Shown in pieces: positions 37,620-49,150 of a stretch of DNA of 64,000 nucleotides. Origin of the DNA: Siphonodentalium dalli (lineage: Eukaryota > Mollusca > Scaphopoda > Gadilida > Siphonodentaliidae); contig CP136064.1 of the NCBI GenBank assembly GCA_032622095.1, forward strand, positions 125,105,605 through 125,169,604, given 5' to 3'. A program made the translations under genes and the position numbers. Each line of letters starts with the position of its first letter. The stretch's first letter is position 1. Under the pieces are notes generated by a model. That model was not told the origin of the DNA. It did not search any database and saw only the letters and a list, made by a program, of their open reading frames with translations.

Positions 37620-40600
37620 AAAATTAATTAATTATTATTATATTAATATATTTCCATATTCTACAGTACAGGCAATATAGCCAATTACTGGAATTTCCAA
37701 GTCTAAGATACCGAAGCTTCGCCTGTATACGTACATAGAACAGTACCCGCTCTCGTGTAGTGTTCTACTGAATACTTACATAGGGGCGCTCCTTGCAGTT
37801 TGATCAAAGAGGAAACAGAATATGCTCTTTATTGTTGCACGAATTTTCTCTGAGGTGATAACTTCGATCTTTCGATAAGTCCTGTAAGGTGGTGCCCTTG
37901 TTGCTCTGTACCCTTGGAAGTTGAACGTCATTTACAGCTTTACCTTTGGACCATGCTAATACATTCAGCCATTGCTCTCTACTTCTTCCAGTCAGTTGAA
38001 CATTATGTCAGAGACATATGGAGGATGTTCAACGAGTGTCCAGCTTATAGCGGAATTTACTCTATAAACTGGGGACGAGTTGTAGATTCTATTTATTACA
38101 ATATCCAAAACACCGACACAATATACATAAATCAACAAACAGGACGCGAAATTAACATAGGCTTCTATAAGGCAAGCGATGACGTATTATATATTCGTTG
38201 TTTGCCCGTGTAATGAAATAGTCCCAGATAAATCAAGATTATTTGGCCTTATTAATGTCGTTTATTTAATGACATAACTTTTCAAACTCTTCATTCATTA
38301 AAGTTACTGTTGGAAAAATGTTGGAAGCCATAGTATTTTGAGACATAGCGTACGAAATGTAAACAGACGACAAACCGACAGGGGCTTCTTGTGCAACGTG
38401 TCAGGGTCATGTATGATTACACGCACGCTATAACATAGAGCATGATTTACAGCCATTAAGGAACGCAGACCGGATAATACATTCCATGGCGACTTTGATC
38501 TTAGCTCCAAAAGCCACAATCGGAAGTGACGGAAAACTCAAACAAACACTCATCCCTGTAATCCTGTATATATCATTTCAATATGGAATATGGGTCAGCG
38601 TATTGCAATTAAGTATCTGGTTAACTGTTGACTGAACCCGAGTGGGATATTACTCTGAGCAAACTGTGTGGAGTAAACACATAGAGGCCATATCAATCGA
38701 GGACGTCACCACTACAGAGTTGCTAGTAACTATATTTAACTCGAAATGCAGTAAATCAGAACCACTATAATGACATCACGTGTATTCAATTCAATTCAAT
38801 TCAAGGCTCTTGAAAAGTATATTGGCCAATAACTCGTTCCGGCTGAAGTCGGGAGAAAGCATTTTTTTTTTTTATTTGTTGATTGATGACAATGGGAGTA
38901 TATGCCACCAGAAGGCAGCATATATAACAGTATGCATGGGTGAACACTGAATATTGAAGAGCAAAAGCTACGTGTTCGATAGCCTAAAACATTCCGATAT
39001 TATTCACATTACCAGCGTTATAAACGGGGCTTTACTCGAAGTATGACGTCACCGCCTATGATGGGCATTAAACATTCCACGCGATTATCTTGTAATTGAC
39101 CCTACCGCAATTAGCAGTGTGAGCCAATGAGAAAATTGCATTATACAGCCTGGAGCAATGGTCGCTTCTGCGAACAGGCGGTTAGACAAAAAGACTCATT
39201 TTACCGGCTTACTCTATGTCGCTTTGATTTTGTTTTGTATAAAAAAGTATTGGTTTCATGTAAGTTGACACAATATAATAATATAACAGTAACAGAATGC
39301 GAAAGCTTCGCCACATGGGCTTTCTGGATTAGTAAATTATGAAGGTTGGAAATGTCACGCTGAGCCAGAGAGGTGACAAATGGAAATATGATGAGGGGAT
39401 TAGGAAGTGCTAGATAAGCTTATTAGTTAAAACTATCAAATCAAACTATGTACACATTTGAGATAATGGATCACATAGTGTTATAATCTCCAAGGGATTA
39501 TTTGTTGGGGAATTAAGAGGGACACTAAAATGGCCAAAGTGTGTGACAGCACCTGTTAAATTGACCTGATGTCGATTAATACAGGCTGATTAGGGCGCCT
39601 CTTCCTGATAGCTTTCGGATTTGTGATGGTTAGATTTGGTACATTATACAGCATTTATTGGTATATTTTGTGAATAAATGGTATTCATGACATTTATACG
39701 TGGACTTACATACACAAACATTATGACAGACCAATGGAATATTAGGGAACTGTGATATGAAAAATAATTTCTCAATATACTGAAACATGTTTGTTCTATA
39801 CGCGTAATGTGCCAATTATGAAGATTATTAATTGTTATTATAACTTTTTTCTTGTTTTTATTTAAATGTCTTTATTAATTCCTTAGATATATTAAGTCAC
39901 ATTTTTACATAGCCCATACACACCCACGTGGCAGACATAAGGGCGTTCTTTTTGTCTGAAATAAAAGGATTATTATATATTGTACAGATGTTGTTCCATA
40001 ACGCCCTGCTTGGTAATAGGGTGGTCTGCTCTACGTCATTGTGAGAAAATTATTACAAGTTACAACACACAGAGGCTCCATGCTCACGGCAAACAGTCCC
40101 TATATCATTCTAGGACATATATAAACACTATATAGCAATATATGCCGTATGTATTGGAACCTATGTCTATGGCATTGCCACCACTTTCTGTATAGGCGTG
40201 GTATTTTCAAATTCTAAATTAGTAACTAAGGAGTTAATAAAGAAAAAAAACAAATATCAGATGCTTTGGTGTATCGGGAAGGATGATGGGCTGCTACGTA
40301 CGTATATATAGATAGTTTAGTCAAAGAGGTTGAAGGCGGTCGATGACAAAACCATCTCCATATATGATCAATACGTTCATAAGTCCAGTATAGGATCCAA
40401 TATTGCCCATCTATTAGAATATGTATCATTATCCAGAAAAAAACAATCAGTTATCCAGAAAATAACAATCAATAATGACATGGAACACTTTTTGATACCA
40501 GTATGGTGCATCTTCGAAAAAGTACAAAAAATAGGGAAATTGTATGGTACACCATCGATAAATTGATAGATCGTGTGTCTATTGTGAAGAGATATATTAT

Positions 40601-41315
40601 AATAACATTGAATATTTATTATGTGTTACATATCCAGCTTGACAAGAACAGTGAATATCCGAAATTATCGAACAATTTATCTCAAAATAGACGTAATTTG
40701 CCCCAATAAAGAGCTTGTCGTCACAAATAAACATTGAAACTGAATGTATGTAGCCTTCACTAAAGTACTTGTATTCTTGTTGTCGCGATTTCAATGACGT
40801 ACAAGTCGAATTGAAGAAAAATCCAGCGAATTCTGGTGGTAAGTCCACCAAATTTGAAACACGTCGTTCCGTGTTGTCAGACATATCGGCGTGTGATGTC
40901 TAACCTGCTATAATTCAGTCTGGCAATTTATGGCAGGCGTGGTTATTGCCGCTGGGCAGTAGCGTGAATTGGCTGCAGACGATACCACTCGTGATGCCCG
41001 GGATTTGTGGTTGGCTGACACGACTACATACTTTTTTAAAGTAATGGAATTCCAAGCTATTGGTTTCAGAATATCGAATGGGTAGCGCTGGTAAACAGTC
41101 TTCGTGGCTTCACTGACAATGCGATGCTGCGTATTATGCAGAAACAATGTCCGTAATTATATATCGCATTCCTGCACTTCATATTTCACATAATACATGA
41201 GCTTGTCTGGATCAAATTCTCCACAAACAATATTTTCAAATAACTTTTCGAATAGCAAGTAAACCGAGCGAACCCTTTGCTCAGCATTGCTAATTTGATA
41301 CATGTATATATTTAA
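37620..41315. other. No gene recognised
   Basis: Anonymous DNA. The 99-residue open frame at 37914-38213 begins at TTG and shows no family features. Short (CAATT)n-like and poly-T runs occur at 38786-38875. Confidence 0.45.
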
Positions 41316-41317
41316 AA

Positions 41318-41820
41318 CTAGCGGATGTACCCGGCGATGCCCGGGTAAAGTATCGCAAAATTAAACTTGAAACAGTGACAATAAGTTAGGATATGTTGTT
41401 TGCCCTCTCCTTAGTTCTCGGGGCTTGGTACCAGCTGATCCCATGTTAACCGGAGAGCCGAAATACATACCTATGCCAAATTTCATCGTAGTCGGTGCAG
41501 AAATATGGGCGCTTTAATTAATAAATTAACTGATATATTATTAGTGCCCATTTAAGACATCTGATGTAACCGACACCTATCGAATGATACTCTCCGGGTC
41601 AAGTTACAACTGTGTACCGATACTCAGGTTCCATATATAGTCCAACCGTTTAGTCGCTATGATTAATTAAATTAGTTATTAGTGACCCGTTTAGACATCT
41701 GAGATCAACTGGGCCTGTCTAATAACACACCCGGGTCAAATTACATGTGTATAATTTGTAAGCCCCTAAGCTTCAGCCGTTCATCGCCCATAGCCGGACG
41801 GACAAACACACACACTAAAT
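41318..41820 (-). mobile_element. HINE/Helentron-like element with intact 3' hairpin end
   Basis: Read on the minus strand, the element starts near TTTGTCCGTCCGGCTATGGGCG (about 41815). It carries two diverged blocks of about 140 bp (TTTGACCCGGGTGTG...GATCTCAGATGTCTAAACGGGTCACTAA and a partner). It ends TACCCGGGCATCGCCGGGTACATCCGCTAGT at 41318-41350. The stem CCGGGCATCGCCGGG followed by CGCTAGT is the terminal pattern of Helentron-associated elements such as Drosophila INE-1. No coding sequence. The interior is shared with the truncated copies at 23935 and 30660. Confidence 0.75.
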
Positions 41821-41999
41821 TCATTGAGATATGACGTCATAACACAAAAATTCGGACCCTTCCAATGTTACCCGGAGAGTCTTAATAAATTCCCATGGAA
41901 GACTCGGTTCTTCAAATGAAAAATGGTTTTGTAATTTTTGTATAAATCGAGAAATTCCGTTTGCAGCCATAAATTATGGTGAACTCGTTATTGAATTTC

Positions 42000-44670
42000 C
42001 ATCTTTTTCTGAATTTTCTTCATGTTGAATAAAATTGATAAAATTAAGGATATTTGTTTGGATTTAAACTTCAAGGAATTTTCTTTTTCCGAACAAAATT
42101 CTGATAATGAAAAACTTGAGAATAATTATTTCGAGCATAAGGCTAAAATGAACCCGTGTCAGTATTACACAGAAGATGAACTATATATAAAATTAGATGT
42201 CAGAAAACTGAGCTCATGTTTTATGAAAAGCTGAAAATGTGTTTACAATCTTCGTCGGCTACTGTTTCGGTCATAGCTGTAACAGAAATGTGGTTTTGAG
42301 ACAAATTATATGAATCAGTTCCCATTACCCGATTATGTTTCTTACTTTTGTTCCAGAGATTCAAAAAACTGGGGGTGGTGGAGTAGGACTCTACATTCAT
42401 AACACTATCAGACATCGAATGCTTGATACCATTACATGTGCACAAGTGGATACTTGAGAAAGTGGGTCATTGGGCATTCATATTGGGTTCCTAGTGGGAC
42501 TATTGCTCACTTTGCAAATCATATGAATGATCTTTTAAATAGTATAAAACACAGAACTATGCACATAATGGGTGATTTCAACATCAATCCAATTAATCAT
42601 GAAAATCACCTTCTGACAAGCAATTTTCTTGACACTGTGTTTAGTTTTGGTAATCAGACCTACACGAATAACATGTGACAGTGCAACACTTATTGGCAAT
42701 ATCTTCACAAATGTAATGGAACTAAACGTAAACAGTGGTATTATTATAAATGATCTGAGTGATCACCTCCCTGTATTGCCTCAGGTGACCCATATCAGAC
42801 GAGGGAAAAACATAGAACAAATCCTCAGATTATCATTAAGAAGCAAGTATTATCAGATGAGAATGTTACTAATTTCCTTACTAAACTTCTGACGGAACCA
42901 TGGGAAAAGTGTTTGGGGAACATGACATAAACGCTGCATTTGAAGAATATCACAACAAAGTGATTGTTCATTACAATGATTCATGTCCAGTGAAGGAAGT
43001 TATATTGAAAATAACAAAGACATTTTCTAAAGCTTGGATGAGGCAATATCTTGTCAATGCATGTAGGAAGAAAAATTTGCCGTACAAGCACTTCTTGAAA
43101 AATAGAAATGAAGCATGTGAAAAGAGATACAAAACTTATAGAAATAAATTGACTTCAATTATTAGGTCTGAAAAGAAAACAATATTATTCTGATCTGTTA
43201 CAAGGATAATAAAACAAATATAAAGCAAACTTGGAAAGTTCTAAATGAACTTTTATCAAGAAAGCGAAAGTCTACTTGTCCAGATGAAATTAACATTGAT
43301 GGAAAATTAACTGCGTATAACCAACTTATGGCCATGGATATAAAACACAGTAGCTGGAGAATATCTGATCATATTATTGATCATACCAGTTGCAGAGGAT
43401 GAAATCGTAATTTTGTTAATGAAATTTCAAAACAAAACAGGACTGTTATGGAACGATATGACCCTTTTAAACACAATGATACATTTTATAGCTTATCCGT
43501 TAGCCAACATATTCAATAAATCTTTTGAGTATGGTGTGTTTCCTGATGCCATGAAAATTGCCAAAGTGATCCCGATATTTAAGTCTGGGGATAATGACAC
43601 ATTGAATGATTATCGCCCGATATCCATTCTGCCTCAGCTATCTAAAATTCTTGAAAAACATTTCAACAATCGCCTTGTTGAGCAGCTTGGACAAAATAAT
43701 GTATTGACTGAATCACAGTATGGTTTTAGAAAAAAGAAATCGACATCACATGCTTTAACTGATCTAATTGGAAAAATCACAAATAGTTTGGATGAAAACA
43801 ATATTTAGTTGGTATATTCATTGACATCAAAAAACATTTGACACAATTGTTCGTGAATATTTACTCGAAAAGGCAGAGCAATATTGTATAAACGGAACTG
43901 TTGGCTGAAAAGATACTTAACACATAGGTTACTGTTTGTCAAATTTAGAAAATATATTTCTGACACATCATATATATCATGTGATGTACCTCGAGGCGCT
44001 AAACTTTTGTTAAATGGAAAAGAGATAGATCAGGTATCATACATTTCTCGGGGTTTTGATTGACGATAAGGTAAATTGGAATTATACAACATTTATGAAA
44101 TCTAAAATTGCTGTAGAATTAGGAATGATCAGCCACGTGAAGCATGTCATAAATAGCCCAGCTCTAAGTTTATACCAAAGTCTAGTTGCACCCTATATGA
44201 CCTACTGTTTGGAAGTTTGGGGCAACACCTATCACAGAACTCTGGAGGCTATATTTTTACTCCAGAAGAGAGCAGTAAGAATTATTGATGATACAGGCAG
44301 ATTAGCACATACTAAACCTATTTTTGAAAAATATCAGCTTCTTAACATATTTGATCTTATTAAAATGAATACAATCTTGATTGCATTCAAGGTAAAAAAA
44401 AATAGTTGTCTGTCAGGAAACATTTCGAATTACTTTGAAACAGTTGATAAAAGGCATAACGTTTTTTATCATTGCAGGGTAGTCGAACTTCTTTGCGCGC
44501 GATGAGTCTAAGTATAATGGCAGTAAAATTTTGGAATTGCCTGCCAGACCATCTTAAACATTACAGATATAGCAAAATTTAAAAAGCAACACAAGACACA
44601 TTTGCTAGAATATAAATGATAGTAAACTTTAAGTGATCTTTTTCCCTAATTTTATTTATGAAATATTAGG
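42000..44670 (+). pseudogene. Decayed non-LTR retrotransposon with RT-core deletion
   Basis: Endonuclease pieces read VIAVTEMW at about 42275, IMGDFNIN at 42565 and NDLSDHLPV at about 42750. The linker is at 42900-43193 (KAWMRQYLVNACRKKN). Reverse transcriptase fingers/palm at 43377-43808 read DYRPISILPQLSKILEKHFNNRL and QYGFRKKKSTSHALTDLI, then VGIFIDIKK. A C-terminal segment at 44013-44600 reads LNGKEIDQVSY, YQSLVAPYMTYCLEVWG, LLQKRAVRII and KFWNCLPDHL. The cysteine-free tail and motif order fit CR1/Crack-type elements. At about 44000 the sequence jumps from CDVPRGA (normally followed by GPLLF and YADD) straight to LNGKEI, so the catalytic aspartates are missing. Several frameshifts are also present. 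Confidence 0.88.
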
Positions 44671-45234
44671 ATGTTGCATTAATACTAGATATATGCATTC
44701 CCTGTATGTAAAATGAATATATGAGATGAAGGGATTTATAAATTGTGAAATAATGTAATTGTATTGTTATACTCATAACACATTTGTTCTGGCCTCAAAT
44801 CATAACTATCTCAGAATTTCTTGTTTCATTTTGTTCTTGCTTTCATAATTTCAAGTAGTCATAAAGTAAATCATACCGATACTGTGATAGAATTTTATAT
44901 TTAGAAACTTACTTTCAACCATATCAGATGGTATATTTTCAAATGAACGGGAATTACTTTTACAATTTTGAATTGCCGTCAATATTTTTGATATTTTAAA
45001 TTATGTATCTATATAATCCATCTCTCGAATAAGTGCTTATCTCTCTTCAACACAACACCAGTGTATAAATTAAATTAAATTTTAACTAACATTATAAATC
45101 CTAAATATCATTGTACTACACAGATCAAAACTTAAAATAAAAATTAGATTAATGATTGATGTATTTTATATGTTGATTTTCTTACTGTATATTTTCATTT
45201 ACATGTGTTGAATAGACTATTGAATCTGAATCAC

Positions 45235-45325
45235 TTCATCGCAATGGGTGCAGAAATGTGGATGCCTATAAGGATCATACAAAGAGAGAGAAACACACAT
45301 TCGCATTCATATAGTAGATACTAAC
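45235..45325 (-). repeat. HINE-type or LINE-tail fragment
   Basis: CATCGCAATGGGTGCAGAAATGTGG resembles CATCGTAGTCGGTGCAGAAATATGG inside the HINE at 41485. It is followed by AAAGAGAGAGAAACACACATTCGCATTCATATAGTAGATA, a tail type common on interspersed repeats. Confidence 0.4.
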
Positions 45326-45794
45326 TTGTCGAAAGCATTTATTTTGTGTGTAATAATGAATCAATTGTATCTTCAAAAGAGAATTGTTCCTAACTTTTCC
45401 CAAATTACACTTTCAAATCAATTTGGCAAGTCCTTTTATAATCTGGCCAAAAAAAAAAGTCATTTGGCAAACATTTTGGCAAGAAAAAGGTTTGGTCCAG
45501 TGCCAATCCTATTCATGGGTGACCACAAACTCAGCATGATTGTAGTTGATTTGCCAGCGGCAGGCATGCATGCCCAATTGTGATTATGTTGTGTGTGGGG
45601 TGTACTATCTGTTGGTGCTCTTGGACAATATTATGATTATCTTCGGTCTTTTTATAGGTGCCGGGAGGCTGCTACATGCAGTGGCCAAACGGGTCACTGC
45701 TTCAGCTATGTACCAGACTTTGGCCCGACCATAATTCGAAGGGTAGTCCGATGCGGTTAGTTGTCGATTATTTGCTTTCCATATGGCAACTCAT

Positions 45795-46130
45795 AACAAA
45801 CAAAAACGTAAGAATGAGCACCCGCCAAGTTCCACTGATGCTGAGGTCTATCCTTAGTGCTTGGTTTTGATTCAAGTATCAAGAGACCTTCTGTATTTGT
45901 GATTGATAAAACGCTCCAAAGCATAGCCGGACATTTAAAATCTGTCAAACCTACCAGGACTGGCCCACTCAGTGGCTCACTTCTGATCGATACATATAAC
46001 ACCATGCAAATTGCAGTTGGAAATTTGTCGGAGGAACTGTCTTTGAACAGTGTGTGCATGAGGTTCCATCTTACAAAGAAATATCACTAACTGCTGAGTT
46101 TACTGATCAGTCTGTTTTGGAGAGGTAAAC
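45795..46130 (+). pseudogene. Gag-like ORF1 fragment of a non-LTR retrotransposon
   Basis: The first frame reads NKQKRKNEHPPSSTDAE and ends in a stop near 45855. A second frame continues RPSVFVIDKTLQSIAGHLKSVK and SGSLLIDTYNTMQ to 46090. This is the layout of the first RNA-recognition-type domain of Jockey/CR1-type gag-like ORF1 proteins (P-F-x-I-x-K-x-L...K-x-V-K-x-L-R-x-G-x-L-L-I-E), which bind the element RNA. A frameshift separates the parts, and a third frame (VHEVPSYKEISLTAEF) may carry on past 46045. No polymerase follows immediately, so this is a solo remnant or part of a different element from the LINE at 42.0-44.7 kb. Confidence 0.5.
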
Positions 46131-47084
46131 TGTAAAGTCGATGAGTCAATGATACATGCGTACAATCTGCGTGTTTTGTATTAAGGTGACTGTAAAACAT
46201 ATTGTGATCGAATGGGCGTAGATGAGCAACGTCATTCCTATTTATAAATGTGATATGTAGCGAAGATTCAAGATCGTTGGCTGTTCGGTAAGCTGTTCTG
46301 CTTTGTTATTTTTACAATGCAATTGAAAACATTTCCTCAGCGATCGAATATATTTAATAATGAACAGTTTATATTCACGAACACATGTTCACTGACTATT
46401 AACATTGTGACTGTGGAATTCGATTTAAATAAATACAATACAATGATATAATGCTGAAGCATTATTGACCATCATTTAAATTATTTCAACACACAAGAAA
46501 AAAGAACACAACACAATCACTCCAATCGAACCTCGATGACAAGTACATGTGCATGTCAGTTGCAGATTAATCGTTTGATGTCTTTGAACTTCGGTTGTAG
46601 TATATAAATATACATGGTATATCCCCGTCAACCTTGATTCAGCTGCAGTAGTCGGGGCCAGGTGCATCATGACTTGTTGCTCAGTCAGCTATTGCAGATT
46701 GGTCATTTGCAATTGTCTTTTATGTTTAGGTCACCGTATGTGTATGTTTCTATATTCATAAAAGCGTTGATAATTGACCACTATGGGTTGAGTCTACGTG
46801 GTACCCAATGATATACGCAGACGATGATGTGTGTAATTTAAATTATCCAACTTCGCGACAAAATAAGTACTCTTTGCGACCACCGATAGATTGTATTGCC
46901 TTCCGTTTTTTTCTGGATAAGTTGAAAATCGGGTTTTCTGCTATGCGAATATTGTCACCATATGTATACAAGCACCATTTATTTAGCAACAACAAACTGT
47001 GGTTCAAATTTGGTTTTGTTAACGCTGCAAATAACATCTAAGTAACGTTATCCATCGCTTATGCAAACGTATATAGACTAATAC

Positions 47085-47190
47085 TTCGAGTACCGCCTAG
47101 TACGGTGAACCGCGGTACGCAACACTCAGTGCCGGTACCGTGGAAATTGTCCAAGTACCGACGGTTCCGGTACCGGTACTCGTACGATTG
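47085..47190. repeat. GTAC-dense palindromic cluster
   Basis: At least eight GTAC tetranucleotides fall in about 100 bp, including CGGTACCG and CCGGTACCGGTACTCGTAC. The outer words CGAGTACCG (47087) and CGGTACTCG (47174) are inverted. It could be a transposon terminus or a metal-responsive or other factor-binding cluster. It lies just upstream of the open frame at 47225. Confidence 0.55.
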
Positions 47191-47224
47191 AGGAGCCTCG
47201 TCCTCGTCCATCCATTCCACAGTT

Positions 47225-47800
47225 CACATTCTCAGCAATAGTGTCCACCAAAGCATGTGTTTATGTCCGCACTCTGACACAGAGTCAAACCAAAGTCGTA
47301 TGTACATGTACATCACTCGCAACACAAGTTGAGGCGACTGATATTATTCCTGTTTCAGAATCTGAAGCGCATGTTATGGACACATCTTATGCCGTTGATA
47401 CATTTCCTCCGAAACAAACTATGCAAGTTGATCCTATTGTTCCTAAGGTAAAATCGCCTGTTGCTTCGAAACACAGATCGCCAAAGTCATTCAAACGTTT
47501 CGACTCTCAGAAAGAGAGGTACATCTTTGAGCTTTCAAAATTTGACCAAATGATTGAAGAGAAACGGTTAACTCCCAAAGACAAGAAACGGTATTTGTGG
47601 ATCGAGGTTGTCGGTTTGGTGAAGGATGACATTCTGTCTCACCCACCCGACCATCAGTTTGAAGCTCCGATAAAGGTTCATGCACGATTCATCATATAGT
47701 ATTAATACCTTATCACTGCAAAATCTTATATTAAAAGCTACTTGACATATTTCGATATGGCTCCTTGGTAATTTCGTGTTATTTATTTGCTATTTATTAT
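47225..47800 (+). CDS. Unrecognised coding family, longest copy
   Basis: An open frame runs to TAG at 47699, with no clear initiating ATG at its 5' edge (it opens at GTG near 47241), so it may be an internal or terminal exon. The N-terminal half is Thr/Ser/Val-rich (TQSQTKVV, ATDIIPVSESEAH). The C-terminal half is basic and helical in character (KRFDSQKERYIFELSKFDQM, LTPKDKKRYLWIEVVGLVKDD), ending in HPPDHQF...KVHARFII. A diverged, shorter copy exists in reverse orientation at 33950-34445, with similarity extending about 90 bp past the stop. I do not recognise the family. Two copies within 13 kb make chance coding unlikely and point to a duplicated gene segment or a mobile-element ORF. Confidence 0.5.
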
Positions 47801-48885
47801 TTATTCTTGTACTACTGTTATACATGTTTACAGTATCATTGCACACTAGTCAGTTCTTGAATTTATATTCATAATTGCGTTGTTTGAATCTAATCCACTC
47901 TCTGATATATCTATACAGTTGCTTCACTGCGACCTTTTTGATGCCATTATGTTTTTTGTCGTGATATGGCATAGCAGCTAAAAACGACTTTAAACCCTCA
48001 ATTAACTAATCATAGTGAAAGAATAGCAAATATGACAAATATTTGAAAATTTAGTCCGAGCACATGTTTACAGTCAAGCAGGAAACGAGAGATTTTGAAA
48101 ACTGAAGCTAAATTACTTGTTTTATGTTATACATTTGACGCCTACTATATTTGTTCTGTATGTTTTACAGTTGTTTCATCTTGCTTGTGTGATGTTAATT
48201 GTAAATTGTTGACAGACAGAAAATATTTGTCCAGTTGAGGTCCCCTGATCCATGAACAATCTTAGCTACAGTTCTTGGCTCTTGACGGTCTGACCATGTA
48301 CTGACCCCTGCAATCAAGAATGCGCATTTATAAGTAAGGGTCTACACAGGTTTGTATACACAAAGGTTGAACAAAATGATTGGCGACACAATTGAATTAC
48401 TCATCATTATTTTTGTGGTCGAAATTTGGGTCAGAAAACAATACTGCAGATTTTGTGGAACTTCAAAAAAGAAAACTGTGTTCTGTGCACTAATCATACC
48501 AATTAGTGTTAACATTTACTGGCGCGGTACTGTTTACTGCACGGAACACTAGCAAGTATTCTTTCTTTAAGATCCACAAAATTTTATACCGGGAGAAAAT
48601 AAAAACTACAAAGCCTTCTTTATTTTGCGTTCTCTTGCGACACATTATGTTCAAGACTCACGTTGTGATCGCATTGGGGGTAACCATACATGCAGGTCGA
48701 TAGAAATATGTGTAGTACACATAGTTACGTACTTTGTATAGTATGAAAGAGTTCTCTAATTTACAGAAAGTTTACAATCAGTATTAAGTAATTGACAAGC
48801 CGAAGACATGCATGCACTCTTTATGTATACTACTTCCGGACAATGTTTATAATATAGCTCGCTGTAGAAACTGTGGACCCTGTTT
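47800..48885. other. No gene recognised
   Basis: AT-rich DNA with short open frames only; nothing could be supported. Confidence 0.5.
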
Positions 48886-48889
48886 ATAC

Positions 48890-49150
48890 GCCCGTTTAAT
48901 AAAACTGGGACGTATTATGTTTTTGGTCAGTCCGTCAGTCCGTTCATTTTATAATTCGTTTTCGAATAACAGTTGTTCCACTTGACCAAGTTGAATGAAA
49001 TTCGGTATGTATGTTCGCTACCACAAAATAAATGTTCAGTTTCGGATTCCGGCGGCCTATTGCTGATATAGTTACTGACCTGTTCCATCTTAAAACATCG
49101 GGTGTTCTTGCTTTCCGGAAAACTTCAGTTAATGTTCAGTGAATGGAAAT
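48890..49150 (-). repeat. Dispersed repeat with GTCCGTC tract and terminal hairpin
   Basis: The minus strand reads TTGAATGAAATTC-type sequence, then GAACGGACTGACGGACTGACC, then AAAACATAATACGTCCCAGTTTTATTAAACGGGCGTATA. An 'A-GACGGAC-hairpin-TATA' ending recurs in molluscan interspersed repeats; compare 56300-56465. Confidence 0.5.

Noticed and set aside
37914-38213. 99-residue open frame
   Set aside because: It begins at TTG with no upstream ATG, shows no conserved motif and sits in anonymous DNA.
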